A stretch of 64,000 nucleotides of DNA, from assembly GCF_905475395.1 (NCBI RefSeq), contig NC_058340.1, positions 70,162,181-70,226,180 on the forward strand, written 5' to 3'. Both the position numbers and the translations under genes were made by a program. A model generated the notes under the pieces. It saw only the letters and a program-made list of their open reading frames with translations, was not told the DNA's origin and did not search any database. Positions 10,574 through 21,805 of this stretch are shown here, one piece after another. The stretch is from Chrysoperla carnea (lineage: Eukaryota > Arthropoda > Insecta > Neuroptera > Chrysopidae). Numbering within the stretch: position 1 is the first letter of the stretch; the number at the start of each line of letters is the position of its first letter.

Positions 10574-11608
10574 GGGAATATTCATGCATTTTTTTTATAT
10601 TTTTAATTTATTGTTTACACCGTTATAACAAAGTAAAAATATAAATACTGTTTAAAAATACTGTGTTTAAGTGCAAAAAATATTTAAAATACATTATAAT
10701 TTTGAGATATTTAAGGTAGTACCTACACGAAAGTGATATTCCAAGAATTTCTCAAAACTCAGAATATAAAATATTTAATTCATAATACACTTGCTGTTAA
10801 AATTAGAAGATGATTTACCATGCCATACATGAGATATTAGCAATTAAAAGTGACGCAATTTGTACGTGTACATGGGAGAAGTGTATAAAAATACACAAAT
10901 TTACAAATATTATATTTATTTACCAATGAATGACGTCCACCATCTCTATGAAAAACTAATATAATGTAGAATACTATATTTAGAAAATATATAAATAAAA
11001 ATAAAAATTATTTACCATATAGTTTCGATAAAAAACTTAAATAAATAACTCGTTTTAGCGATAATTTTTGTGGAAAGCATATAAAAACTAATGGTAAAGG
11101 TATATATCAAAGTATGTGTGTGTATACGTATAGAATATATAATTGTGAGTAACTACAGTCTTGTGAAAATAATATATGGTATATGTATAATAGTCATAGC
11201 ACAGTTAATGCACTGAATGATAGTATTAGTCCAAAACTTTTTGACTGGACGGTCGCGGAGGAACTACCTTAAACGCAGTTTTTTGGCGCTCTCTGTTGAT
11301 GACGAATAAGTACGTGATCTGTCAATTGGTGACAGTTCAATGTATAATTTACACTTTAAAAAAATGAATTTACAACACAGAATTTACACTCGTTATTATT
11401 AAGTTTTCTAATAAAAAGCCGTAGAATAATATAATTTAATGAAATACCATATAAAATGTAAGTATTATTGAATTTGTACTTTTATTAATTAATTTTAAGT
11501 AATCAAAAAGATTTTAATTACTAAAATAATGGTTTAGTTGAAATGTCCAGTCATTAAAGTTACGGAAGAAAAATATTTGAACCAAATTTAAATTTCATGA
11601 ATATTCCC
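10574..11608. mobile_element. MITE family A, copy 2, interrupted by another MITE
   Basis: Ends GGGAATATTCATG and CATGAATATTCCC are perfect inverted repeats, flanked by AAATA and TATTT. Relative to copies 1 and 3, about 100 bp are missing near 11465, and a 554-bp element is inserted at 10715-11268. The whole block separates the conserved upstream region of protease relic C (near 10480-10520) from its ATG at 11702. Confidence 0.85.
10715..11268. mobile_element. TTAA-flanked MITE nested in MITE A copy 2
   Basis: It starts GGTAGTACCT and ends with inverted GGTAGTTCCT. TTAA at 10711-10714 and 11269-11272 is the target duplication; copies 1 and 3 of the host element have a single TTAA here. A TTAA target is typical of piggyBac-type transposases. 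Non-coding. Confidence 0.85.
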
Positions 11609-11701
11609 TATTTAAGCGAAATGGATGAATATAAATAAAAATTTATTAAAAAAAAGTTACATTAGTTTGGGTTTTGGAGAATATTTTACGATCGAATAAC
11701 A

Positions 11702-11884
11702 ATGAGATTGTTGCATTTGAGTGAATTAGTGTTAATAGCATTCTTCACGAATGAAATAAGTGCAAACCGTTATATATCGATGAAAAGCTTACGTTACAAA
11801 CCATACGATAAACTCTTTAAAAACAAACCAAAATTAAATTTTCCTGAAATATTGTTGCTCCAAACTATTTATAGATATTTTTAG
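11702..11884 (+). pseudogene. Truncated third matrixin-like gene (relic C)
   Basis: A 60-codon ORF beginning MRLLHLSELVLIAFFTNEIS aligns with the signal peptide and first mature residues of A and B, up to KNKPKLNF at about residue 47. Thereafter it diverges to a stop. No HExxH sequence follows before the next gene. The zinc-binding domain is therefore absent, and the gene is taken as a decayed copy. The ORF could in principle still yield a short secreted peptide, which I regard as unlikely. Confidence 0.75.
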
Positions 11885-12197
11885 TGGCTTGAAAGAAAGG
11901 GTTTAATAAATTAAAAAATATTTCGAATATAAAAGAATATATTTCTTTAAAAAATTACTTTCAATATGAAAAAATAAACAATATATACAAATGTATTTTG
12001 GGATTACTTTTTCTAACTTGGACTTTAGAACTTATTTGCGTTAATGAATTTCGAACTTTCGACAATATCAATTATAGTTACAAAAAAAAATTAAAAAATT
12101 GATTAAAATAAGTTTATATACATAGATTTCTATTCAATAAAGCCCTCGGTAAAATTAAAGAATAATTTAAGTCATATTTGGATACCCATTCGTATTA

Positions 12198-13480
12198 TCA
12201 ACCCGCAATTGGATTTGCATGAATTGTCACACAATTAATTCGCGTCTCTGTAAAGGGTTTATAATTTTTTGCATTTACAGGTAATTTTTCTAATTCGTCT
12301 AATGTATCAAAACCATCAATAACTCTGTAAAAAAAAAAGATAAAAAAGTTTCATTAAATTTGCACTTAAGCGGCTTTTATTAAAAATTTTCGGATCGGCT
12401 AGCTTTAATTTAGCTATTTTCCTGTCGCTAAAGGGCAAATTTAATAGGGAATATTCATGTATTTTTTTTATATTTTTAATTCATTGTTTACACCGTTATA
12501 AGAAAGTAAAAAATATAAATACTGCTTAAAAATGTTGTATTTAAGTGTAAAAAAATATTTAATATACATTATAATTTTGAGATATTTAAACGCAGTTATT
12601 TGGCGCTCTCTGTTGATGACGTATAAGTACGTGGTCTGTCAATTTTTGACAGTTAAATGTATAATTTACACTTAAAAAAAATGACTTTACAACACTCGTT
12701 ATTATTAAGTTTTCTAATAAAAAGCCGTAGAATTATATAATTTAATGAAATACCATATAAAATGTAAGTAATTAATATCGTACAGTATGTCAACAAATTT
12801 GACAAGCCCATACTTTAATGTCACGCCCGTATAAAAATTAGAATTTCCGTTTTAGAAATTTTTAAATGCCCTCACTGAATTTGTACTTTTATTAATTAAT
12901 TTTAAGTAATTAAAAATATATTAATTGCTATAATAATGGTTTAGTTGAAATGTCCAGTCATTAAAGTTACGGAAGAAAAATATTTGAACCAAATTTAAAT
13001 TTCATGAATATTCCCAATTCCCGAAAAACTTTCGTTTATAAAATTTATAACTTACTTTCCAAAAATTGTATACTTTAAATCTAAATGTGGTTGTGGTCCA
13101 TATGTAATAAAAAATTGACTACCATTTGTATTTGGCCCATTATTTGCCATTGATACTATCCCTCTTTCGTTATGCTAAAATAAAAAAATCGATAATATAA
13201 ACAATTGTTTCAATAAAATAAAATTTATATATTTAATTTATACTTTTAATTCTTCCTTAAATTCATCCTCAAATTTCTTATTCCAAATTGATGTGCCACC
13301 TTTACCGGTTCCTGTAGGATCTCCTGTTTGAACAATAAAACCTTTAATATTCCTATGGAATAAACATCCATTATAAAAATCACTAGCACAGAGTGCTAAA
13401 AAGTTTTCGCATGCCATTGGACAACTTTCGCAGAATAATTCAATTTTTATATCACCAACATCGGTATGTAATGTTACAGC
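12198..13480 (-). CDS. Ppil3: Cyclophilin-type peptidyl-prolyl isomerase PPIL3
   Basis: Three exons join in frame: 13480-13244, 13174-13056 and 12324-12198 (stop TGA 12200-12198), giving 160 residues against about 161 for the family. The protein reads [20 protein letters not shown], then [38 protein letters not shown] and [20 protein letters not shown]. These contain the cyclophilin fold with the FHR, QTGDPTG and SQFFIT active-site blocks. It catalyses proline cis-trans isomerisation; family members associate with spliceosomes. The exon with the initiator Met was not located. TTTATTTCAG before GCT looks like a real acceptor, so a short 5' exon upstream of 13481 is expected. An alternative unspliced start at 13504 (MLNKFLFQ-) is possible but less likely. 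A MITE fills most of the last intron. Confidence 0.93.
12447..13015. mobile_element. MITE family A, copy 3, in PPIL3 intron
   Basis: A 569-bp copy with ends GGGAATATTCATG and CATGAATATTCCC, in the same orientation as copies 1 and 2. It lies between PPIL3 exons 13174-13056 and 12324-12198 and leaves both splice sites intact. Confidence 0.85.
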
Positions 13481-14008
13481 CTGAAATAAAAATTTATTTA
13501 ACAAAGAATCCAGGTAATTTCAGAGCTAAATTTAGGGTGGATAACTCTTCGGGGGGTTTTCGAAACTTGTATCCGTGCAAACATTCTCAGAAAGGGGTTT
13601 CTGTGGAGTGTTGCCGGAGTATGAACGAAGTTTGTTATACTCTCTGAGAACCAGCAACAGTCCATAAATACTACGTTAGAACATCGGTGATACTCCAGAG
13701 GAACAGCAGCAATACTACTTTGATACTCTGTGAAAAGACCACGGAAATTCCGAAAGAATCTCGTGAAAACTCTACAAATGCTTATACTTCGAATAAACTT
13801 TCAAGTTTCGACCGGGTCAAAAAATGACACGAGTGGAAACCGTAGAGCTAATAAAATTTTACCATTTTTTATAAAAACACACAAAAATAATTATAAGTTT
13901 GATATTCTGGCAGTTGTGTGTAAATTTAAGGTTAGTTTGTATTCTTTCTTTTACTCTACGGTTTATACATAGAGATAGTACCATAGAGCTGCAAAATTGT
14001 CGTCAAAC

Positions 14009-14417
14009 CAGTGTTGCCAGAGTGGTTTGGTCGAAAGTTACGTTGGCATGCCTGAAAAGTTACATTTTTAAACTAAAACTTACGTAGTGGTAATTTTTAG
14101 TTTACAGATCATAAATTATTATTATTTTCTATTTTCTTGTACATTATTTGTAGTATAATTTTAAAAGTTTATTTAAAAAATTATATTTATCATCATATTT
14201 ATAATTTTTTTAATTTTTTGAGGTTGTTTTTGTTCGAATGCTGCCGTAAATATTGCAATGTTTGTTTGTTTTTTTAAATATTTTATTTTATTTTTACCTG
14301 TTTTGTAATTCTTGAAAAGTTACTTAAATATAACTTAAATTGTTTTTTACATACATGTTACATGAACTGATCAAAAGTTACGTAAAATGTAAAAAATGTA
14401 ACCTTCTGGCAACACTG
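14009..14417. mobile_element. hAT-like MITE with perfect 8-bp target duplication
   Basis: Inverted ends CAGTGTTGCCAGA are identical. The 8-bp sequence CGTCAAAC occurs directly on both sides (14001-14008 and 14418-14425). An 8-bp duplication with CAG ends is diagnostic of hAT transposition. 409 bp, no ORF. Confidence 0.93.
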
Positions 14418-14589
14418 CGTCAAACGGTTGTTCCCAGTAGAGAGCGACCAGATAGATTAGGCACGTATTGCTGTCCTCACCTCTCGTATATATAAATTTC
14501 TATCATTTTCTACCTCTCAGCTCTCTCACTGCGATCAAGAATTCACTTATTATTGTTATTCTGAATTCACTTATTTTAAATATAATTCA

Positions 14590-15395
14590 ATTGGGATCTG
14601 ACAAAAGGAGGCATGACACCTGGTTGTCAAAGTAGAAACTAATTTCAAGTTACAGCTTTTAGTGTTGAGCATTGAAAAGTTTGGAGTTGGTTACTTTTTG
14701 CAAGTTATAATTACAACAATAATATAATTACAACAATTGATAAAAAATTAAATTATTTCGTCTGGAAAGTATTTACCTCAATTTAAAAGTAGAGAAAAGT
14801 AAAGAGCTGTGTGAAAAATTGCCAAAGTCGTTTCAATACGAATACAGATCTGAGTTTTCATAATTTGCCTCAAGCAGGCAAATATTACATGAAAGTTGAA
14901 AATTATTTTGGTAATTTTGAGAAAATTGATGTCTTAAATTATGGCAGAAAACACTGCAATTAAAAAATATCTTACCAAGTCAAAAAGGGTGCTTACTTCA
15001 TTAAAAAAAAATTATTATGTCTTATCAAGTAAGTACAATGTTTATAATGTATTATTGAGCTAATATGTATTATTGAGCTAAAAAGATTACTGTGTTTTGG
15101 CATCTCTTTTAAATTAGTTGTTTATAAACAGTATGACGTTAAACTGAGCACATCCTCCTCACTTTCGACTTCATTTTTTCCACATTTAATCACATGACTG
15201 CTTTCAAAAGTCTTTCACCTTCAGTAAAATTGCGATTTCTCGGTTTTGTTTGTCCCCAACAACAAATTTCATTAATATTAATCATTCTCTTCTTGAAAAA
15301 TTGCACAAAGGGTATGTATTGCTATGTTATTTTTAAAATTTGTCACTTTATGTCAGCCATGTTGTTTTAGCCCCGCCCATATGTCAGATCCCAAT
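14590..15395. mobile_element. Candidate inverted-repeat element (806 bp)
   Basis: ATTGGGATCTGACA at 14590-14603 is repeated in inverted form at 15382-15395. Weaker similarity continues inward (GGxGG and TTGTCAAAG versus CTGACATAAAG). No ORF or clear target duplication. Confidence 0.5.
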
Positions 15396-15660
15396 AATTA
15401 TTGCGTTTTCTATGTCTCTATGTCTACACAGCTCTATGATATTATCTCAATGGGTTGGCATCATAGAATGAAAAATTTATTCTTTGATACCAATTGAGTT
15501 GTCAAATTTTGTTATCAACTGTTAAAACTACGGTAAAAACACCTAGGAGATTTACGATCCGTGTTAGGACGGCTTAAAGTATGTTAGGAATTTAAAATAC
15601 CGATGAATTAAATTGCTTAAACTTTACCAAAAAATAGAAAATATTAAAAAAACCTTTAAA

Positions 15661-18600
15661 ATGAATGTGATAAGTGCAGTAAAAATGTATGTTACAAAAA
15701 TGACAGATGACAGTGGACCAGGAATGAAAATATTATTGATGGATAAAGAAACGGTTTGTTGTTTCACGACTTTCTGAAATTTATTCTCATTTAACTAGGA
15801 ATTATATTTTAGACAAGTATTGTGAGTATGGTCTATTGTCAATCTGAGATACTTCAACGTGAAGTGTATTTACTGGAACGATTAGATAGCGGTTCTCGAG
15901 ATGATAAGGATTCTGGATTACGACATTTAAAATGTTTAATATTTTTACGACCTACACAACAAAATATTCGTTTATTATGTAACGAATTAAAAAATCCAAA
16001 ATATGGTTCATATTATATTTGTAAGTGTTTAAAATTCCAATAATATTAATAATTATTAATTTTTATTCTTATTTATTACCCAAAAAAATATCAAAATAGA
16101 ATGTATTGTAATCGAGTCAGGTCCAAATACTTTTAACCCACCCTCAAATTTTGGAGTTTTGCTTTTCGCAAAGAGTAGTGGAGTTTCGAGTTGTGGAGTT
16201 TCTTATCATTTATCAGATAATTGGGAGTTGCAACCCCCAACTAGTAATAATTATTCGTAAAAATTTAAACCGAAAACCGAAACAACCCGTTTTGAAAAGT
16301 TCAAACTTAGACTACCATATGACAATATTTGTACTTACCATTTATCAAATAACTGGGAGTTACAACCTCGCCACCTGGTGATAATAATTATTACTAATTA
16401 AAACAGTAGGTTGACCCTTTTTGAATAGTTCCAATTAAGACTACCGGGTTCCTTACCAATTATCAATAACTAAATTAATTTTCTGTTACAAACAGATTTC
16501 AGCAACATTTTAGCTAAAGCTGATGTAAAAACATTAGCGGAATTCGATGAACAAGAAGTAGTTAAAGAATTACAAGAATTATACGCTGATTATTTAGCAG
16601 TAAATACACATTTTTTTTCATTAGGAATTCCATGTTGCATTGAAAGTAAGTTTTATTGTCTTCTAAATTTTATTTTTTGAATTAAAATAATTTCTATTTT
16701 TTATTTAAAGATGGACAATGGGATAAAATCTTACTGACACGAACAATACAAGGCGTGACAGCTGTACTTTTATCGTTAAAAAAATGCCCATTAATACGAT
16801 ATCAAGCGAATTCAACGCCATGCAAAAAATTAGGTGAAGGTATACGTGAAATATTATCCAAAGAAAATGCTCTGTTTGATTTTCGACGTAACGAAGTTCC
16901 TCTATTGTTACTGTTAGATCGACGAGATGACCCTATCACGCCCCTTTTAAATCAAGTATGTATTAAAATCAAGTGTTTTGCTCTATCAAAGCCAAAATTT
17001 TATTCAATTTCGATAAACCAAATATAGTTCTATTAAATTTTGGGTCATAAATTAATAAACTTTTTTAGTGGACATATCAAGCAATGGTACATGAATTATT
17101 AACAATATCAAATAATCGTGTAAATTTATCAAATATACCGGGTATCTCAAAAGAATTGTATGAAGTTGTTTTATCAGCTGAACAAGATGACTTCTACGCT
17201 GAAGTAAGTAATCGATAATAAAATAAAAATATTATTTATATTAAAAAGAAACTTTTTTTTTTAAATCTTTAGAATTTATATAAAAATTTTGGTGAAATTG
17301 GACAAACAATTAAAGAATTAATGGAAGAATTTCAAAAACGTGCAAGAAAACATCAAAAAGTTGAAAGTATTGCTGATATGAAACAATTTGTTGAAACATA
17401 TCCACAATTTAAGGTAAATCCATAAATTCAAGTTCAAATACATTGCCTATTTAGAAAAATTGCAAGCGAAAAAGTCGAATTAATTTAAAAGAATCCATTA
17501 ACACGCCTGTAAATTGAAGACGAACCCAAGGCCGGATTAACCATATCGAGACCCCTAAGCAATGCAAGTTAATGGCCCCTTTTAAGCAGTTTGAAGGTCT
17601 TCAACTCTTTCCAAGTTCGTGAAGGGATATGAGTAAAATGAGACGCGGGTTTTTTAATTTTAAGTACAGTAACGTAACGCATTCATATTATTAGTTCTGC
17701 TACTCGATACTAAATGGTTCTGTTTTGTAAGTATGAATGATTTCTGACAGCATGCGTCGACAAAAAGCCTTACCTATTGTCATTGAAGATCTAATCTTAA
17801 TGAGGCCCTGGAGGAACCGTATTTGAGCGTATATTGTTGCCATCGAGACTTTAATTTTGACCAACAGTTATTTCGATCCATTTCTCTGTAAACTAAAAAA
17901 GTTTATTACATTGATAACTTCCTTAGACAATTATAATATAAATTGAAAATTTCTTCCAGAAAATGTCCGGAACAGTATCAAAACACGTAACTGTCGTTGG
18001 TGAATTATCAGCAATGATTAGTAAACACATATTATTGGAAGTTTCTGAGATTGAACAAGAATTAGCATCACAAAATGATCATTCTCAACATTTACAGGTA
18101 CTTTTGACTCTTGGGATTATGATTCCAAAACTGTATACTCGACAATAAATTATCGTGGAATCCTCTTCCAAGGGGGATTGGTAAAATATTACTTCACCAA
18201 ATCTTATACAATATTTTCAATTTAATCAAAAGAAATGGCCTTTAACCAGTTATCAGTTGTAACTGAAAAATGAAATTGCATGATCGAAAAAAGAAAAAGA
18301 CATTCGTTTCAACTTTTTCTGAGTTATTTTGTTGTCGAGTACAGTTAAGGTGGAAATAAAAATATATTTTCTGAAGTTTGCCTATATTATAAATTAATTT
18401 TTCTATAATAATTTTCCAGAGTATAAGAAAATTAATAAATAATAGTAAAGTACGTGAAATTGACGCTGTACGATTAGTTATGTTGTACGCATTGCGTTAT
18501 GAAAAACATAGTAATAACGATATCCAAGGTTTAGTGGACTTATTAAAAAAGAAAGGTGTTAGCGAAAAAATGATTAAGGTAATAATAATAATAATAATAA

Positions 18601-19872
18601 TACGTAAGAGAGCACCGAAAATGGGTTCATAGACCAAGATGTTCTCTGTGCCCCCCTTGAGAACAACCTGTCACTCGAAGGCGAGACGCCTCCAGGTTAG
18701 AGAAGCAAATGAAGCTATATGATTCTTCCGGGACCAGACATCATGCAGAAATCCCACAGCTTTTAAGACGGGATTTCTCTCAGACTAAATAGTTCAAAGG
18801 TTTCGGACCCAAACTTTCTAAACCTGACACTGCATGTTTTCTGGAGGTGCAGATAACATGTATGGAAGTTTCATTGTCCTCCATATAAGCCCTCAAAGCG
18901 ATCAAAGAGATAATTTATTACAGAGAGATAAAATTCCGCTTAAAAAGACTGTTGGACATAACGGCTATAATTGTAGATTTGTTTAATATCGTTAAAACCA
19001 ATTTTGATTACACTTAAAATAATTTTTACAGGGTGTCTCAAATATCATAGAGTATGGAGGTACACAAGCTCGACAAAGTGATATATTAGGAATACAAGAT
19101 GCTGTGAAAAAAACGAAACGTTTATTTAAAGTACGTTTTAATTTAATTCGAAATGGCTTTTCTTTCATTTTTTTTTTATTCGTTCGTGTGTGTAGGGTTT
19201 AAGTGGCGTGGAAAATGTTTACACACAACATCAACCATTAGTAATTGAAACATTAGAAGAATTATTGAAAGGAAAATTACGTGAAAATTTATATCCATTT
19301 TTGGGCAGTCAACAAAATTATAAACGACCACAGGATATTATTGTTTTTATTGTGGGTGGAGTTACCTATGAGGAGTCTCTAGCTGTTAATGTAAGTTCTT
19401 TTTTTTTTTAGACATTTTGGAATACTAGATCTAAAGACTTTATGTTCTAATGTTTGATTAGTACCTTAATTTCTATTACAGGGAGGTGGGGAACAGTGGA
19501 ACACGGGGTACAATGGAACAATCGTAATATTTGTACCTTATTCCAAGAAAATTTCAGAACGATTTACACAGAATTATTAAGTTAACCCGACTTAATAATT
19601 TTGAATAATTTGTTCTGAAATTTTCTTGCAATAAGGTATAAATATTAAAGTTGTTCCATTGTGCCCCGTGTTCCACCGTGCACCACCTTCCCTTACAAAT
19701 TTATTTGGAAAGATTTCAAATATAATTATAACCGTTTATTTTGTAGAATTTTATGTTAGATAATCCATCGGTGAGTGTTGTACTTGGTGGAACTGATATT
19801 CATAATACAACAAGTTTTTTACAAGAATTAGAATGTGCTGTTCGAGGATCAACGTACAAAAAATTCACATAA
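15661..19872 (+). CDS. Vps45: Vps45, Sec1/Munc18-family vesicle fusion regulator
   Basis: Eleven exons join in frame: 15661-15753, 15813-16020, 16496-16645, 16711-16955, 17069-17203, 17273-17413, 17960-18097, 18420-18578, 19032-19130, 19196-19390 and 19747-19872, giving 562 aa (human 570). All sites are GT-AG. Recognisable blocks by recall are [80 protein letters not shown]-like [36 protein letters not shown] and [20 protein letters not shown]. The protein binds syntaxin-type SNAREs and guides fusion in endosome/TGN transport; cytosolic and peripheral membrane. Introns carry a hAT MITE, a foldback element and a LINE piece. The final residues after FLQEL are variable. Confidence 0.96.
16206..16443 (-). 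repeat. Tandem pair of a dispersed repeat in Vps45 intron 2
   Basis: Two diverged units, 16206-16315 and 16340-16443, each contain CATTTATCA, GGGAGTT(G/A)CAACC and AGACTACC. The same unit occurs inverted as a pair at 35071-35312 in a Tm1 intron. Non-coding. Confidence 0.6.
17527..17810. mobile_element. hAT-like MITE in Vps45 intron 6
   Basis: Left end CAAGGCCGGATTAA; inverted right end CAGGGCCTCATTAA. Flanking 8-mers GACGAACC and GAGGAACC match at 7 of 8, as expected of an old hAT target duplication. 284 bp, no ORF. Confidence 0.7.
18600..18960 (-). mobile_element. Non-LTR retrotransposon fragment in Vps45 intron 8
   Basis: GAGAACAACCTGTCACTCGAAGG and neighbouring blocks are shared with 48190-48480; the section around 18800-18900 is also shared with 51295-51420. 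On the minus strand short frames resemble the ORF2 C-terminal end found at 33240-33520. Many stops. Confidence 0.55.
19481..19692. mobile_element. Foldback MITE (212 bp) in last Vps45 intron
   Basis: Arms 19481-19561 and about 19613-19692 are near-perfect inverted repeats (GGGAGGTGGGGAACAGTGGA against the right end with few changes). TTACA flanks both sides (19476-19480, 19693-19697). The transcript could fold into an 80-bp stem. It sits between exons 10 and 11 without touching splice sites. Confidence 0.88.
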
Positions 19873-20520
19873 TTTTGTAAAAATTCGTATATATTTTTTT
19901 TAAGTATTATTTATAAAATTAATATATATTTTTGTTTTGTAAGTTTAATGTACCCCTAAATGAAAATTAATGTGCAAAATTTTGATTTCGCATTTATTAA
20001 ATAATAAAAATTATTTAAAATTATTGTATATTGGAGTTTCATTTTTTGTTTGTTTCCTATTTACCATTTTTGCTTCGAATAGTTAAGGAATTTTAAAACT
20101 GGTTGAAATTGCCTGTACTAGAACTTTGTTTAATATCTTTATGTCGTCCTAGAATACAGGATGAACTATTTTTATCCATAATGGAAAAAATCTAGTACGT
20201 TAATCTTTAATCTCAAAATTTTTTCTGTATTTAGCCACAAGATTTTTCCACTTATTGCGATTAAAATGGTCCTTCTGTTTATAATTCTTTGTCTTCAGTC
20301 TTATGTTTCTACTTTCTTTATAAATTGTCTCCTCAATTGCCCCACTTTTTGTTTACTCTGTAAATTTGTTTGATGAAAATGTACATTTTTTTTGTTATAA
20401 ATAAATAAAAATCGTTATATATTTTAATTTTTCTATCCTATTTTTTCTTCCAGAACAAGATTATCAATTAATTAATTATTTAGTAAAGGTAAGTATTAAG
20501 TTAATTATATGATAATAAAT

Positions 20521-20600
20521 ATCCTGAGTGGCTGAGTGTGTATAACACTTACTTCGGATACCAAGGTACGCTGGTTCGTATCCTGGCGTGGTCAACATTT
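20521..20600 (+). mobile_element. tRNA-derived SINE head
   Basis: An A-box-like TGGCTGAGTGT (20529-20539) and a B-box-like GGTTCGTATCC (20573-20583) are 44 bp apart, as in a tRNA promoter. The acceptor stem does not pair as a functional tRNA would, so a SINE is favoured. Confidence 0.6.
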
Positions 20601-20666
20601 TTACTTTTTAATTAAATAAGTTTTTTCTGATATTAAAAATTTTCCACTCTTGATAATAATGTCAGT

Positions 20667-20783
20667 TATACATATGTCATAAATCACTATTCTGTCAGGG
20701 GGTGGGAATTTAAATAATCATAAATACATCTCACTCCTTAAAATTTCAATTCCCACCCACTGACAGAATAGTGATTTATGACA
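20667..20783. repeat. Long hairpin with 35-40-bp arms
   Basis: Arm TATGTCATAAATCACTATTC (continuing through TGTCAGGGGGTGGGAATT) is followed 40 bp later by its inverted copy ending TATGACATAAG. A third direct copy of the arm starts near 21065. Possibly part of the neighbouring SINE-like elements. Confidence 0.8.
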
Positions 20784-21219
20784 TAAGTAGGAAGGTGGGA
20801 CTAACATAATTTTTTTTTGTTGTGAAATAACGAAAAAAATGGCTTGGTTATGCTAAAATTTGAAACATTTTAATAGGAGAACATGTCATATAGTTTATCT
20901 CACTCATATTCTCCTATTACAAAATATTAAAAAAAATACTTATTTTGCTTGCTTTTTTGTTGTACATGCTAAAACTACTTGTTAAATGAAATTTTATAAG
21001 ATTTTGTAATAGGAGAACATGTTATTTGACAAAAAAAATTAATTGTTAGTCCAACTTTTTTACTTATGTCATAAATCACTCTTCTGTCAGGGGGTGGGAA
21101 TTAAAATAATATAAAATATAAATACCTCGCTCTTTTACTTATTTGTCGCTCTTGGTTAAAACAATTATCTTAATAAAAAAAAATTAATGAAATTTTTTAT
21201 TTAATTAAAAATTAATGGG

Positions 21220-21295
21220 AATAATGCTAGATACGAACCGAGGTACTTAATACCCGTAGGCGACTATGCTAGCCACTACTCTACCTTTGACATAT
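21220..21295 (-). mobile_element. Possible second SINE head, opposite orientation
   Basis: On the minus strand, TGGCTAGCATA and GGTTCGTATCT resemble A and B boxes, but they are only 36 bp apart. It faces the head at 20521, leaving hairpin repeats between them. Confidence 0.4.
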
Positions 21296-21805
21296 TATAA
21301 TAAACAATAATACCTTTTACTAATCTTTTTTCAATATATTTGTTTTCTTAAACTTAGTATTTATTTTTCTTTTACTAACCTTTTTTTCATTAAACCCATT
21401 ATATATTTCTTTTTACTCACCTTTTTTCCTGTTTGATATTGCTGAAATCGATGTAAAGGATAAAAGATAAAGGTAAGTATAATATTGAATGATAATAATG
21501 AAACCAGAAAAATTGATAAAAACGATATTTTATTATATATATTTGTACATATTTCACCTAAAATATAAATATGAATGAATAATAATTATTTTATACAGTA
21601 TAAATTTCCTTATCGAAAATGATTCGTAAGATATCAAGTAATCATACAAAAAGTCATTTGTTTTTCCCGTTGTCAATTCAAACAACAATGTATTTATTTA
21701 CAACAATTTAAATTTTTTGATGTTTCGTTGAAGTTTATACCACAAATATTTATTTTTTATTTTATTTATTTATTTTTTACAATAACAATAAGAATTTTAT
21801 ATTGG

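Larger units (their letters stand above)
13968..15452. mobile_element. Candidate 1.5-kb composite inverted-repeat element
   Basis: CATAGAGATAGTACCATAGA at 13968 (24 bp in all) matches the inverted copy ending at 15452 at 21 of 24 positions. The interval contains a hAT-like MITE (14009-14417) and an 806-bp inverted-repeat element (14590-15395). No target duplication is visible, so the outer element is tentative. Confidence 0.4.

Noticed and set aside
13485-13504. PPIL3 start at an in-frame Met giving MLNKFLFQ- before AVTLHTD.
   Set aside because: The bases form a good splice acceptor, and family members begin two residues before VTLHTDVGD, so a short upstream exon is more likely.
20521-20592. 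Functional tRNA gene.
   Set aside because: Box A and B spacing fits, but the stems do not pair as a tRNA cloverleaf; a SINE head is the better reading.
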